Assembly (NCBI RefSeq): GCF_002863005.1
Contig: NZ_PKDG01000013.1
Location: forward strand, 80,025-144,024
Direction: 5' to 3'
Source: Pseudoxanthomonas sp.
GTDB lineage: Bacteria; Pseudomonadota; Gammaproteobacteria; Xanthomonadales; Xanthomonadaceae
DNA: 64,000 nt
Made by a program: the position numbers and the translations under genes. Positions 45,282-54,800 of the stretch are shown in pieces. The notes under the pieces are model-generated. The model ran no database searches. It was not told where the DNA came from and saw nothing but the letters and a program-made list of their open reading frames with translations. The first letter of the stretch is position 1, and each line of letters opens with the position of its first letter.

Positions 45282-45734
45282 ATGTCGGGATACTCTGAAT
45301 TGAGGAAAGGCCGCTTCTCCGAGCCGGGCCAGGCCTATCTGGTGACATTCACCACAGCAGAGCGACGACCGCTGTTCGAGCAATCCGACCTCGCGAACTA
45401 CGCTTGCCAAACCCTCACCGCAACGCGGCTCTGGTATCGGTCGCGGCTGCTCTGCTGGGTACTGATGCCGGATCATTGGCATGGTGTGATCGAACTGGGA
45501 TCGATGGACGATCTGTCGACCACTATCCAGCGATTGAAATCCAACAGCGCCAGGATGATCCGCCTTCAATATCCCGATGCCGGACATGTCTGGGAGAAGG
45601 GTTTCCACGATCGCTCGTTGCGCAGCGGTCCCGCCGTCCTGGCGGCGGCACGCTACATCGTGGCCAATCCGCTGCGCGCGGGTCTTGCGCGAAGCGTGGG
45701 GCAGTATCCGTGGTGGGATGCGGTCTGGCTTTGA
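45282..45734 (+). CDS. REP-associated tyrosine transposase (RAYT, TnpA_REP)
   Basis: A 150-residue single-domain Y1/HUH nuclease of the IS200-like superfamily. The HUH motif appears as HWH in LMPDHWHGVIEL (near residues 61-72), and the catalytic Tyr lies in AARYIVANPLRAGL near residue 125. The start fits the family N-terminus RKGRFSEPGQAYLVTFTT. It is flanked by inverted copies of one REP, which these domesticated nucleases recognise and probably spread. The same REP occurs three more times in the window, so the enzyme may have produced them. Confidence 0.93.
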   Translation: MSGYSELRKGRFSEPGQAYLVTFTTAERRPLFEQSDLANYACQTLTATRLWYRSRLLCWVLMPDHWHGVIELGSMDDLSTTIQRLKSNSARMIRLQYPDAGHVWEKGFHDRSLRSGPAVLAAARYIVANPLRAGLARSVGQYPWWDAVWL

Positions 45735-45762
45735 CCATCCTGGAGATGGAGACGCAGAAGCA

Positions 45763-45784
45763 TCGCGACTTACGTCGCTCCCAC
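45763..45784 (-). repeat. REP unit right of the RAYT gene, inverted
   Basis: The reverse complement of the left REP (TCGCGACTTACGTCGCTC plus CCAC), with no substitutions in the shared 20-base core. It lies 29 bases past the transposase stop. Confidence 0.93.
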
Positions 45785-45812
45785 GTCACTTCCCCATCCT
45801 GCAGCCTCGTCC

Positions 45813-46376
45813 TCACTCCGCAAACAGCTTCGCCCAGCCCGCATGCCCCAGCGCATCCAGCGTCTTCACGTTGCGCTCGACGATGATGTCGGGGTCCGGA
45901 AAGGCTTCCACCGCGCGATCGATGCTGGCTTCGCGCAGGAGGTGCAGGGTGGGGTAGGGCGAACGGTTGGTGTAGTTGCCGATGTCGTCCGGCATCGTGC
46001 CGGCGAACTGGTAGTCCGGATGGAAGCTGGCGACCTGGATGACGCCTTGCAGGTCGAGCGCCTCGACGGCCGCATCGGCATTGTCGAGGAAGTCGTTGTA
46101 GTCCAGGAAATCCGTCAGCACATCCGGGTGCACGATCAGCGTGGTGTCGACCTGCTCGGGATCGGTGTCGCGCAACAGCACCAGTTCTTCCGCCAGTTCC
46201 TCGAGCAGGGCTTCCGGCGTGCTGGCATCGCTCAGCACGAAGCGCACCTGCTGCTTCACGTACACCGCCTTGGCGAACGGGCACAGGTTAAGCCCGATCA
46301 CCGCGCGCTCCACCCAGCGACGCGTGGCGTCGATGGGGTCGTTTGCTGCGCCCGTGGTGGCCGGCATATCAGTCAC
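45813..46376 (-). CDS. DUF1415 family protein
   Basis: A 187-residue cytoplasmic protein with the DUF1415 signatures: RRWVERAVIGLNLCPFAKAVY near the start, TTLIVHPDVLTDFLDYNDFLD in the middle, and FAGTMPDDIGNYTNRSPYPTLHLLREASIDRAVE. The Cys and His residues are well conserved in the family, but no reaction is known. It overlaps the end of yajQ by 8 bases, and the two are cotranscribed. The pairing is typical in xanthomonads. Confidence 0.92.
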   Translation of the reverse strand: MTDMPATTGAANDPIDATRRWVERAVIGLNLCPFAKAVYVKQQVRFVLSDASTPEALLEELAEELVLLRDTDPEQVDTTLIVHPDVLTDFLDYNDFLDNADAAVEALDLQGVIQVASFHPDYQFAGTMPDDIGNYTNRSPYPTLHLLREASIDRAVEAFPDPDIIVERNVKTLDALGHAGWAKLFAE

Positions 46377-46851
46377 GGAAGTTGTCGAACTGCAGCGGCA
46401 GCTCGAACTCGGTCTTCTTCAGCAGCGCGATGACGTCCTGCAGGTCGTCGCGCTTCTTGCCGGTGACGCGCAGCTTGTCGCCGTTGATCTGCGCTTCTAC
46501 CTTCAGCTTGGCGTCCTTGATGGTGGTGACGATCTTCTTCGCCAGCTTCTGCTCGATGCCCTGCTTGACGGTGATCTTCTGGCGCGCGCCGGCCAGGTTG
46601 GTTTCCACATCGCCGAACTCCAGGCAGCGGGCGTCGATCTGGCGCGCGATCAGGCGCGCGCGGAGGATGTCGGTCATCTGCTTGAGCTGGAAATCGCTGG
46701 GCGCGGACTGGGTGATCAGCTTCTCTTCCAGCACGAACTTGGCGTCCACGCCCTTGAAGTCGAAACGGGTGGAGAGTTCGCGGTTGGCCTGGTCCACGGC
46801 GTTGGTCAGCTCGTGGACGTTGACTTCGGAGACGACGTCGAAGGAGGGCAT
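46369..46851 (-). CDS. yajQ: YajQ-family nucleotide-binding protein
   Basis: A 160-residue two-ferredoxin-like-fold protein. It begins MPSFDVVSEVNVHELTNAVD, with SAPSDFQLKQM in the middle and IKDAKLKVEAQINGDKLRVTGKKRDDLQ near the end, all hallmarks of YajQ. In Xanthomonas campestris a YajQ protein binds cyclic di-GMP and affects virulence gene expression, which supports the same reading here. It is followed by DUF1415 with an 8-base overlap. It is a single-domain cytoplasmic protein of normal length. Confidence 0.95.
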   Translation of the reverse strand: MPSFDVVSEVNVHELTNAVDQANRELSTRFDFKGVDAKFVLEEKLITQSAPSDFQLKQMTDILRARLIARQIDARCLEFGDVETNLAGARQKITVKQGIEQKLAKKIVTTIKDAKLKVEAQINGDKLRVTGKKRDDLQDVIALLKKTEFELPLQFDNFRD

Positions 46852-46881
46852 GGGGGGAATCCTGTTACCGGGCGCGGAATT

Positions 46882-47580
46882 CTACCGTGCGCCGGGAAGC
46901 GGGATCGCGTCGGCCGAGGGCAGCGCGTTGGCGGGACGTCGCCGCCCCACGAGACGGCGCACCGTTTCGCACAGCAACAGCGGGACGATCCAGCTGCACC
47001 AGAGCAGGGTCGCGATCAGGGTCGGCGACGGTACCAGTCCGCCGGCAATGGCGAGGGGCAGCGACAGGCGGAAGACGATCGGCGCCAGCGTCACCGCGTA
47101 GTTGCGGACCATCCAGCGGCGGTGTCGGTCCACGAGGCCGTGGCGGATGGCGATGAAGCCGACCAGCGCGGTGGCCAGCCAGGCCAGTGCGGTCGACGAG
47201 AACGCGATGCGGATGGCGAGCGGCGCAGGCGAGCTGGCGATCAGTCCGGCCGCGCCGGTCGCGGCGACCAGCATGCCCGACAGGTAGACGCGGCCCATCA
47301 CGCGGTGCATGCGCGGATGGCGTCGGCGCGACTGGGTGAAGAACTGCACCGGACCCAGCAATACCGTCGTGAGTCCGCCGGCCAGATGCATCCACAGCCA
47401 GCCCCGCCTCGTCATGAACATGCCGTAGGCGGTCGAATCGAGATGCCGATATTTCCCATACGCGGCGACCAGGAACTCGATGCTGGCGAGCCCGAGCAAC
47501 AGCCACAGCACCGCCCAGGCCAAGCGCACCGCAAGCCGCGAGCGGGGCGATGCAGGGGTGCCTGGAGCGATCACAGTCAT
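46882..47580 (-). CDS. DUF2306-type membrane protein
   Basis: A 232-residue integral membrane protein with about six or seven helices: one at about 20-40, then FMTRRGWLWMHLAGGLTTVLLGPVQFF, the family's His-containing segment (HRVMGRVYLSGM), and further helices through residue 215. DUF2306 proteins resemble cytochrome-b561-like folds, with His residues that might bind heme, but this is untested. The start MTVIAPG was chosen because upstream in-frame sequence is coding for another frame. It is divergent from the EamA transporter. Confidence 0.8.
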   Translation of the reverse strand: MTVIAPGTPASPRSRLAVRLAWAVLWLLLGLASIEFLVAAYGKYRHLDSTAYGMFMTRRGWLWMHLAGGLTTVLLGPVQFFTQSRRRHPRMHRVMGRVYLSGMLVAATGAAGLIASSPAPLAIRIAFSSTALAWLATALVGFIAIRHGLVDRHRRWMVRNYAVTLAPIVFRLSLPLAIAGGLVPSPTLIATLLWCSWIVPLLLCETVRRLVGRRRPANALPSADAIPLPGAR

Positions 47581-47656
47581 GGGCCTGCCTGCAGGATGGA
47601 CGCGCGCAGGGTAGCGCACGCGCGGCGGAACATGACCAGGGAGGCGATAATGCCGC

Positions 47657-48541
47657 ATGACCACCCCCCGTTCCTCGCTTACGTCCGCCGTCCTGCTGAT
47701 GCTGGCCGCGGTGCTGCTGTTCGCGCTGATGGATGCCGGCCTGAAGCTGCTCTCTGCGCAGTACCCGCCGCTGCAGGTCGCAGCGCTGCGTGGGCTGTCT
47801 TCGCTGCCGTTGGTGGCGATCTGGGTGCTGGCGACGGTGCCGGCCGTTTCCCTGTTGCGCGTGCACTGGCCGCTGCACCTGCTGCGCGGCGTGCTGGGCA
47901 TCGCGATGATGGCCGGGTTCGTTTACGGCTTGCGCACCATGCCCTTGTCCACGGCCTATGCGATCACCTTCGTGGCGCCGCTGCTGGTCACCGCGATGGC
48001 GGGGCCGCTGTTGAAGGAGCGGGTGGGAGCGGGGCGCTGGACCGCGATCGTCATCGGTCTGGTCGGCGTGCTGGTGATCCTGCGGCCGACCGGCGAAGGC
48101 ATGTTGACCGCCGGTGGCCTGGCCATTCTCGTTGCGGCCATCTGCTATGCGCTGGGCGCAGTCACCGTGCGCATGCTCGCGCAACGCGACAGCACGCAGG
48201 CGCTGGTGCTCTGGTTCGTCGTGCTGCTGTCGCTCGGGGCGTCGTTGCTGGCACTGCCCGCATGGAAGCCGCTGCAGGCCTCGCACGGCTGGATCATCGC
48301 CGGGGTGGGCGTGTCCGGCTCGCTGGCGCAGGTCGCGCTGACCGAAGCCTTCCGCCGCGGCGAGGCGTCGTTGATCGCGCCGCTCGAATACACCGCGCTG
48401 ATCTGGGGCGTGATCCTCGATGTCACGCTGTGGTCGGTGCTGCCCGACGGCGTGACCTGGATCGGCGCCGGCATCATCGTCGCCAGTGGCTTGTATCTGC
48501 TGCGCCGGGAGAACGTGCACGTGGAGTCGGAACACCCCTGA
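47657..48541 (+). CDS. EamA/DMT-family membrane transporter
   Basis: A 294-residue protein with ten predicted membrane helices in two EamA repeats (about 8-140 and 152-285). The EamA look is clear: SSLTSAVLLMLAAVLLFALMDAGLKLL at the start, TMPLSTAYAITFVAPLLVTAM in repeat one and GEASLIAPLEYTALIWGVILD in repeat two. Family members export amino acids, nucleotides or drugs. The substrate cannot be assigned. It is followed by a CcdC-like gene 30 bases on in the same direction. Confidence 0.9.
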   Translation: MTTPRSSLTSAVLLMLAAVLLFALMDAGLKLLSAQYPPLQVAALRGLSSLPLVAIWVLATVPAVSLLRVHWPLHLLRGVLGIAMMAGFVYGLRTMPLSTAYAITFVAPLLVTAMAGPLLKERVGAGRWTAIVIGLVGVLVILRPTGEGMLTAGGLAILVAAICYALGAVTVRMLAQRDSTQALVLWFVVLLSLGASLLALPAWKPLQASHGWIIAGVGVSGSLAQVALTEAFRRGEASLIAPLEYTALIWGVILDVTLWSVLPDGVTWIGAGIIVASGLYLLRRENVHVESEHP

Positions 48542-48571
48542 CGCCGCCGCGTTTTGCGGCATCATGCGCGC

Positions 48572-49129
48572 ATGCCCATCGTCCTCGTCCTGCTGCTCGT
48601 CTTCCTGCTGCTCGCCCTGTGGGTGGTGCTGCTTCCGCTGTCGCTGTGGCAGCGATACCGCTATGGGCGCTCGCGACGCATGGCGCGTGGGTGGCTGCTG
48701 GCGCTCAACGCCTGGAGCCTGCTGGTCTCGGTCGCGATCTTCCTCGTCGTCAGTGCATTCGGCCTGATCTGGTGGCCCGACAGCCTGCTGGGTGCGGGCG
48801 CGGGATTGGCGGCCGGCGTCATGCTGGGCCTGCTGGGCCTGTGGCTGACGCGCTGGGAAGTCGCGCCGCAGGGCGTGTTCTACCAGCCCAATGCCTGGCT
48901 GGCCCTGCTGCTGGTCGTCATCGTCGCCGCACGCATCGTGTGGGGGATGGTGCAGATGGTGGAGTACTGGCGCTCGCAGGCCGAACCCGCCACGCACGCC
49001 CTGCTGAGCGGGCATGGCAGCCTGCTCGCGGTCGGCGGCCTGCTGCTCGGCTACTACCTGGTCTACGCCTGGGGCGCCAAGTGGCGCGTCGCGCGCCTGG
49101 AGCGGCTGCGGGGATACGGCGCGCATTGA
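48572..49129 (+). CDS. DUF1453/CcdC-like small membrane protein
   Basis: A 185-residue protein with about five membrane helices: PIVLVLLLVFLLLALWVVLLPL at 2-23, LLVSVAIFLVVSAFGLIWW, LLGAGAGLAAGVMLGLLGLW, LALLLVVIVAARIVWGMV and LLAVGGLLLGYYLVYAWGA. Charged loops (RYRYGRSRRMARG) lie on the cytoplasmic side. The pattern matches DUF1453, whose function is unknown. The start was set at the second Met (48572), where the hydrophobic segment begins. The gene may share the EamA transcript. Confidence 0.75.
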   Translation: MPIVLVLLLVFLLLALWVVLLPLSLWQRYRYGRSRRMARGWLLALNAWSLLVSVAIFLVVSAFGLIWWPDSLLGAGAGLAAGVMLGLLGLWLTRWEVAPQGVFYQPNAWLALLLVVIVAARIVWGMVQMVEYWRSQAEPATHALLSGHGSLLAVGGLLLGYYLVYAWGAKWRVARLERLRGYGAH

Positions 49130-49145
49130 CGGCGGAAAGCAGAAA

Positions 49146-49171
49146 GGCGGCGGGCCCGGAAGCCCGCCGCC
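49146..49171 (-). terminator. terminator hairpin between convergent genes
   Basis: GGCGGCGGG (49146-49154) pairs with CCCGCCGCC (49163-49171). On the minus strand TTTCTG follows. It lies 25 bases past the ompW stop and also close to the DUF1453 stop, so it may serve both directions. Confidence 0.6.
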
Positions 49172-49195
49172 CCATCGGCGCGTTGGAGCGATGGA

Positions 49196-49828
49196 TCAGA
49201 AGCGCGCGCCGATACCCACGCCCACGACCCACGGGTCGATAGTCAGTTCTTCGCCGGTACCCTGGCCGGCCACGCGCACGCCGGCGTCACCCTTCATGTA
49301 GCGCACGTCGGTCCGCGCGAACCAGGTTTCGTTGATGTTGAAGTCCATGCCTGCCGTGGCGATGGCGCCCTTGGCGGTTTCCAGGCCCACATGCGCACCG
49401 TCACCGCCGATGCTCTCGTTGCTGAAATTGGACTCGTAGTAGCCCAGGCCCAGGAACGGGCGCATGACCTGGTCGGGCGTACCGAAGTGGTACTGGCCGC
49501 TCAGCGCAATCGGCTGCTGGTCGACGGTGCCGATCTTGCCGGCACCATCCGCCTTGACGCGGTGGTTGAACTTGTCGGCGGCGCCCCACAGTTCAACGGC
49601 GATGTTGGGGGTGGCATACCAGCTGGCGCTGATCACGGGCGCCACGTCACCGTCGATCTTCAGGCCGGGCGCGGGATCGCGATCGGGCTTGAGGATGGCG
49701 GCGCCGCCGACCACGGCGAAGCGCTTGCTGGCGGCATCGGACGTCGTATCGGTCGTTGCATCCTGCGCCAGGGCAGGTACGGCAATGAGGGAAGCCAGGG
49801 CAATCGTGAGGGTACGAATGGATTTCAT
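49196..49828 (-). CDS. ompW: OmpW-family outer-membrane beta-barrel
   Basis: A 210-residue protein with a signal peptide (residues 1-21, ending in PALAQ). An eight-stranded barrel follows, with the OmpW-type features VVGGAAILKPD, PVISASWYATPNIAVELWGAADKF, QYHFGTPDQVMRPFLGLGYYESNF, and a C-terminal Phe (GVGIGARF) as used by the BAM machine. OmpW proteins let small hydrophobic compounds cross the outer membrane. It is a single gene with a hairpin terminator and a 311-base upstream region. Confidence 0.93.
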   Translation of the reverse strand: MKSIRTLTIALASLIAVPALAQDATTDTTSDAASKRFAVVGGAAILKPDRDPAPGLKIDGDVAPVISASWYATPNIAVELWGAADKFNHRVKADGAGKIGTVDQQPIALSGQYHFGTPDQVMRPFLGLGYYESNFSNESIGGDGAHVGLETAKGAIATAGMDFNINETWFARTDVRYMKGDAGVRVAGQGTGEELTIDPWVVGVGIGARF

Positions 49829-50139
49829 GCAGGAATCTCCTGTTCTGTTTTCTTATGTCCCTTCCGTGCGTTGCGATGCGTGATGCGTCGTCGCCGTCAG
49901 GGCGAGCGCACCGTAACCACCACTGCATGAATGCCTCCTGCTGCGCGACGTGAACCAATCGAGAACGGCGCTGAAAATGCACCCTTTCGCGCTTCGATTT
50001 CACGGTGCCTGCATTTCGCTGAGCGCGTGCGGCCCGTCATTCACGCCCTGCGCCGTGCCAGCGATCGCTACGTGGGGCGCCGCCAGGCATGGCGGGTCGC
50101 CCCGGCCTGCGCTACTGTTCGCGCAAACGGAGTGGCGCC
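49829..50139. other. gene-free region between ompW and DUF1801 gene
   Basis: 311 bases with no ORF that looks coding. It should hold the divergent promoters of ompW (minus) and the DUF1801 gene (plus). I saw no clear operator or strong hairpin. The short ORFs here are rich in Arg and Cys and lack ribosome sites. Confidence 0.5.
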
Positions 50140-50589
50140 ATGGCGAGCAGCAAGGCGAAGACGGTCGAGGAATACCTCGCGGAACTGCCCGAGGATCGCC
50201 GCACGGTGATCGCCTCGGTCCGCGACCTGGTCAACCGGCACATCCCCGACGGCTACGTCGAGGCGATGAGCTGGGGCATGATCGCGTGGGAGGTGCCGCT
50301 GTCGCGCTATCCGACCACCTACAACAAGCAGCCGTTGCCGTATGTCGCGCTGGCCGCGCAGAAGCAGTACTACGCGCTCTACCTGACGGTGTGCTACGCG
50401 AACTCCGCGCAGGACGTAGTGCTGCGCAACGCCTACGCGGACGCCGGCATGAAGCTGGACATGGGCAAGAGCTGCCTGCGCTTCAAGAAGCCGGCCGAGC
50501 TGCTGCCCGAAGTGATCGGCCGCGTGATCGCCTCCACGCCGGTGGACACGCTTATTGCACAATACGAAGCCAGCCGCGCACGGACGTGA
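50140..50589 (+). CDS. DUF1801 family protein
   Basis: A 149-residue cytoplasmic protein with the DUF1801 pattern: TVEEYLAELPEDRRTVIASVRDLV, YVEAMSWGMIAWEVPLSRYP near residues 40-60 and KSCLRFKKPAELLPEVIGRVI. The fold is an iron-chaperone-like alpha/beta protein in related members, but this one's role is unknown. It lies 5 bases upstream of the LacI gene, so it is probably cotranscribed with it. Its relation to sugar uptake is not evident. Confidence 0.85.
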   Translation: MASSKAKTVEEYLAELPEDRRTVIASVRDLVNRHIPDGYVEAMSWGMIAWEVPLSRYPTTYNKQPLPYVALAAQKQYYALYLTVCYANSAQDVVLRNAYADAGMKLDMGKSCLRFKKPAELLPEVIGRVIASTPVDTLIAQYEASRART

Positions 50590-50594
50590 CCCGC

Positions 50595-51623
50595 ATGCCC
50601 CCTGCCAAACGCAAGCGCCGTACCGGCGCCACGGCGCTGCCGTCGCCCGGCGACCACCTGACCATGGCGGATCTGGCGAAAGTGGCTGGCGTATCGGCGA
50701 TCACCGTCTCGCGCGCGTTGCGCGACAGCCCGCTGGTGAATGCGGAAACCCGCGCACGCGTGCGCGAGGTCGCCCAACAGTACGGATATTCGTTCAATGT
50801 CAGCGCGCGCAACCTCAAGCTCCGCCGCAGCATGACGGTGGCGGTGGTGGTGGAAATGAAGCCCACCGTCGAGCGCCAGATGTCGGGGCCTTATCCGCTC
50901 GATCTGCTGGGCGGCATCACCCAGGAACTGACCTCCACCGGCTACAGCGTGCTGCTGACCTCGCTGCAAGGCGGCTCGCTGCCGAACGTCCAGGCTGCCG
51001 ACGGCGTGATCCTGCTGGGCCAGGGCGCGCATGAGGACGCGATGCACGAAGTGCAGCGCTGGGGCCGGCCGATGGTGGTGTGGGGCGCGGTCAGCCGGCA
51101 CGAATCGCAGGTGGTGGTCGGCAGTGACAATCGCCGCGGCGGTGCATTGGCGGCGGAGCGTTTCATCGCGCTCGGTCGCAGCCGCCCCGCGTTCCTCGGC
51201 GATCCGGCCCATGGCGAGTTTGCCGAACGCCTCGAAGGTTTCAGCGCCGCGTTGGCGCGCCATGGCATCACCCCGATCGCGCCGACCGTCACCAGTTTCA
51301 CCGTCGGCGCGGGCGCGGATGCGGTGCATGCGCTGCTGCAGGCGAACCCGCAGGTGGACGCACTGTTCGCCGCCAGCGATCTGTTGGCCATCGGCGCGAT
51401 CCGCGCGCTGATCGAACGTGGGCGGCGGGTACCCGAGGATGTCTCGGTGATCGGCTACGACGACTCCCCACTGGGCGCGACCTACGTGCCGCCGCTGACC
51501 TCGGTGCACCAGAACTTCATAGATGCCGGCGTGCTGCTGGCCCGCAAGGTGCGCGCCCTGATCGAGGGCGACCAGGCGGTTTCCGAGACGCTGCCGACCC
51601 ATCTGGTCGTCCGCACGACCTGA
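50595..51623 (+). CDS. LacI-family transcriptional regulator
   Basis: A 342-residue regulator with a basic N-tail, a LacI helix-turn-helix (about 22-70: LTMADLAKVAGVSAITVSRALRDSPLVN and the hinge ARNLKLRRS) and a periplasmic-binding-protein-like ligand domain (about 75-335). The ligand domain ends in the usual VIGYDDSPLGATYVPPLTSV. It lies directly before the two tandem 14-bp operators and the GH65/TonB-receptor/MFS genes, so it should repress this locus until its sugar binds. The inducer is probably an alpha-glucobiose or its product. Confidence 0.93.
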   Translation: MPPAKRKRRTGATALPSPGDHLTMADLAKVAGVSAITVSRALRDSPLVNAETRARVREVAQQYGYSFNVSARNLKLRRSMTVAVVVEMKPTVERQMSGPYPLDLLGGITQELTSTGYSVLLTSLQGGSLPNVQAADGVILLGQGAHEDAMHEVQRWGRPMVVWGAVSRHESQVVVGSDNRRGGALAAERFIALGRSRPAFLGDPAHGEFAERLEGFSAALARHGITPIAPTVTSFTVGAGADAVHALLQANPQVDALFAASDLLAIGAIRALIERGRRVPEDVSVIGYDDSPLGATYVPPLTSVHQNFIDAGVLLARKVRALIEGDQAVSETLPTHLVVRTT

Positions 51624-51773
51624 GCGCATTGTGCTGCTGCATCGCAGCGGCCACCCGGTGGACATCCGGGCGCGTCGATCCGCTTCTTGTTGCCACCAAA
51701 CTATTGAATAAAAAGGGTTTTGTCTATGTCCCTGCCTTGGCGTTGGCAGGGTTCCGGACTTTGAGAGGCTTCT

Positions 51774-51801
51774 TTGACATCGATAACTTGACATCGATAA
51801 C
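51774..51801 (+). promoter_or_regulatory. two tandem LacI-type operators
   Basis: TTGACATCGATAAC occurs twice back to back (51774-51787 and 51788-51801). Each copy has a central ATCGAT with flanking GAC/AAC, close to the CG-centred dyads bound by LacI-family repressors. The pair lies 63 bases before the GH65 start codon and downstream of the lacI-type gene. Confidence 0.8.
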
Positions 51802-51863
51802 AACGACTTCTAGCGTGCCCCCGCCCGTGGTTCCGCCACGGCCGGTAACAGGTGAGCACGAGG

Positions 51864-54800
51864 ATGTCGGTGGAACAGAAGCAGGCGCATACATCGGGTC
51901 AGGGCACGGCGGGCGAAAGCCGGTCCGATCCCTGGCGGCTTACCCAACGGGCGTTCGACGCCGAGCGCGCGGCGCGCGATGAAACCCTGTTCGCCCTCGC
52001 CAACGGCACGCTGGGTGTGCGCGGTGCGCTGGAGGAAGACGACAGCCCCAGCGATGGCACGTTCCTGTCGAGCGTGTTCGAGCAGAACCCCATCCACTAC
52101 CACGAGCGTTTCCCCGGCTTCACCCGCAGCACCGACACGCGGGTGCCGGTCGCCGAGGGGAAGCACCTCCGGCTGCGACTCGGCGACACGCCGCTGCGCC
52201 TGCAGGAAGCAGAGTGGCTCGACTTCGAGCGCACGCTGGATCTCGCCGCCGGGGCGCTCGAGCGCCGCCTGCGCCTGAAAACCGCGCAGGGGCATACGCT
52301 CGAGATCCGCGCGCGCCGCGTGGTGCCGCTGGCCGAGCGCGCATTGCTCGCCATCCGGTTCGAAGTGGCGTCCATCGACTATGCGGGCCCACTGACGCTG
52401 TGTTCATCGATCGAGACCGGACGGCAGGCCGTCGAACAGGGCGATGATCCCCGCATCGGCGTGCACGGCGGCAAAGAGCTGCACGTCGCGGATGAGCTTG
52501 CCGATGCCGAAGGCGCCCGGCTGACGCAGCGCACCCATCACAGCGGCGTCGCCCTGGTGTGCGCACAGCAGCACCGGCTGTCGCCGGGCCTGGTGTTCAC
52601 CGTGGCGCAGGCGGGCGATGGCCGCGTGGAGCAACGCTTCGGCGCCACGCTGATGCCAGGCGCTTCCGTGGTGATCGAGAAATACGTCGCTTACGACGAC
52701 GGCAATGGCCAGGCGCAGGACAGCGTGGACGCCGTGCTGGCGCGCGCATTGCGCGACGGGTTCGACGGCATCGCGGCCGCGCAGGCCGACGCCCTGCATG
52801 CGTTCTGGCAGCGCGCCGGTCTGTCCGTGGAGGGCGATGCCGCGGCGGAACTCGCGCTGCGCTTCAACCTGTTCCACCTGCTGCAGTCGGCCGGACGCGA
52901 CGGCATCAACGGCACGGCCGCCAAGGGCATCACGGGCGAAGGCTATGAAGGCCATTGCTTCTGGGACACCGAAGCCTTCGTGTTGCCGGTCATGGCGTTC
53001 ACCGCGCCGGACGTGGCGCGCGCGATGCTGATGTACCGCTTCCGCACGCTGGACGGCGCGCGTGACACCGCGCGCGCGATGAACCATCCCCGCGGTGCGC
53101 TGTACCCCTGGCGCACCATCGCCGGCCGCGAATGTTCCGCGCACTATCCCAGCGGCTCGGCGGCGTACCACATCAATGCCGCCATCGCCTACGGGATCGG
53201 GCTTTATCTCGACGCCAGCGATGATCTCGACTTCCTCAGCGAGGCTGGCGCCGAGATTCTTTTCGAGACCGCGCGCATCTGGCCGCAGGCCGGCCATTTC
53301 AATCCGCGGCTCGGCGGTGCGTTCTGCATCCACGAGGTCACGGGACCGGACGAATACACCACGCTGGTCAACAACAACTGGTACACCAACCGCATGGCGC
53401 AGCGGCACCTGCAGCGCGCCGTCGCTGCATGGGCCCGCCTCTCGGCCGATCGCCCCGACGCACTGCGCGCCCTCGCCAGCCGCATCGGGCTCGATGCCGA
53501 TGAAGTCGCGCTCTGGCAGCGCGCCGCCGACGCGATGCACCTGCCGGTGGACGCGGCGCTCGGCATCCATCCGCAGGACGACGATTTCCTCGCCAAGCCG
53601 CGCTGGCCGTTCCCCAGGCGCGAAGGGCCGCATCGCCCGCTGTTGCTCGATTACCACCCGCTCACCCTGTACCGCCACCAGGTCTGCAAGCAGGCCGACG
53701 TGGTGATGGCGATGGTGCTGGCCGGCGATGGCGTCGACCTGGGCACGAAGCGCCGCGACTTCGATTACTACGAGGCCGTCACCACCCACGACTCCACGTT
53801 GTCGGCGCCGGTCTACGGCATCCTGGCCAGCGAAGTAGGCCAGGACGGCAAGGCCTGGGACTACTTCGACGCCAGCCTGCGCGTGGACCTGGACGACCTG
53901 CACGGCAACACCGACCACGGCGTGCACATGGCGGCGATGGCCGGCAGCTGGCTGGGGCTGGTGCAGGGATTCGGCGGCTTGCGCATCGTGGCGGGCCGGC
54001 TGCAGTTCGCCCCCACCTTGCCGCAAGCGTGGAAGGGTTACGGCTTCAACCTCCGCTGGCGCGGCTGCGCGCTGCGCGTGGATGTGGACGCGCGCGGTGC
54101 CCGCTATCGCCTCGATGAAGGCGACGCGCTGGCGTTCGGCCACGCCGGCAGCGAAGTGATGCTGAAGGCAGGGCGCGAAGTCGCGCTGCCGCTCGCCGTG
54201 CCATCGCCACCGAAGATGACGCTGCCCCGCGCTTGCGCCGCGCTGATCTTCGATCTCGACGGCGTGCTGACCGATACCGCGCACACGCATTACCGGGCAT
54301 GGAAGCGGCTGGCCGACGAGATCGGCGTGCCGTTCGACCTGCAGGTCAACGAACGCCTGAAGGGCGTGGACCGGATGGCGTCGCTGGAGATCATCCTCGA
54401 GCGCGCCACGCGAAGCTATTCCAACGACGAGAAGCGCGCGTTGGCCGATACGAAGAACGGCTACTACGTGCAGGAGATCGCGCACGTCGGTCCGCAGGAT
54501 CTGTTCGACGGCGTGAGCGAGGTACTCGATGCGGCGCGCGCGGCGGGCCTGAAGCTCGGCCTGGCGTCGGCGAGCCGCAATGCGCCGGCGCTGCTGCAGA
54601 AGCTGGGTATCGCCGACCGCTTCGACTACATCGCCGATGCCGGGCGCATCGTCCGCGCCAAGCCCGACCCGGCCATCTTCCTCGACGTCGCCGCCGCGCT
54701 CGGCGTGCCGGCGCACCGCTGCATCGGCGTGGAAGACGCCGCGGCCGGCATCGAAGCCATCCATGCGGCGGGCATGGCCGCGATCGGCATCGGCGACGCG

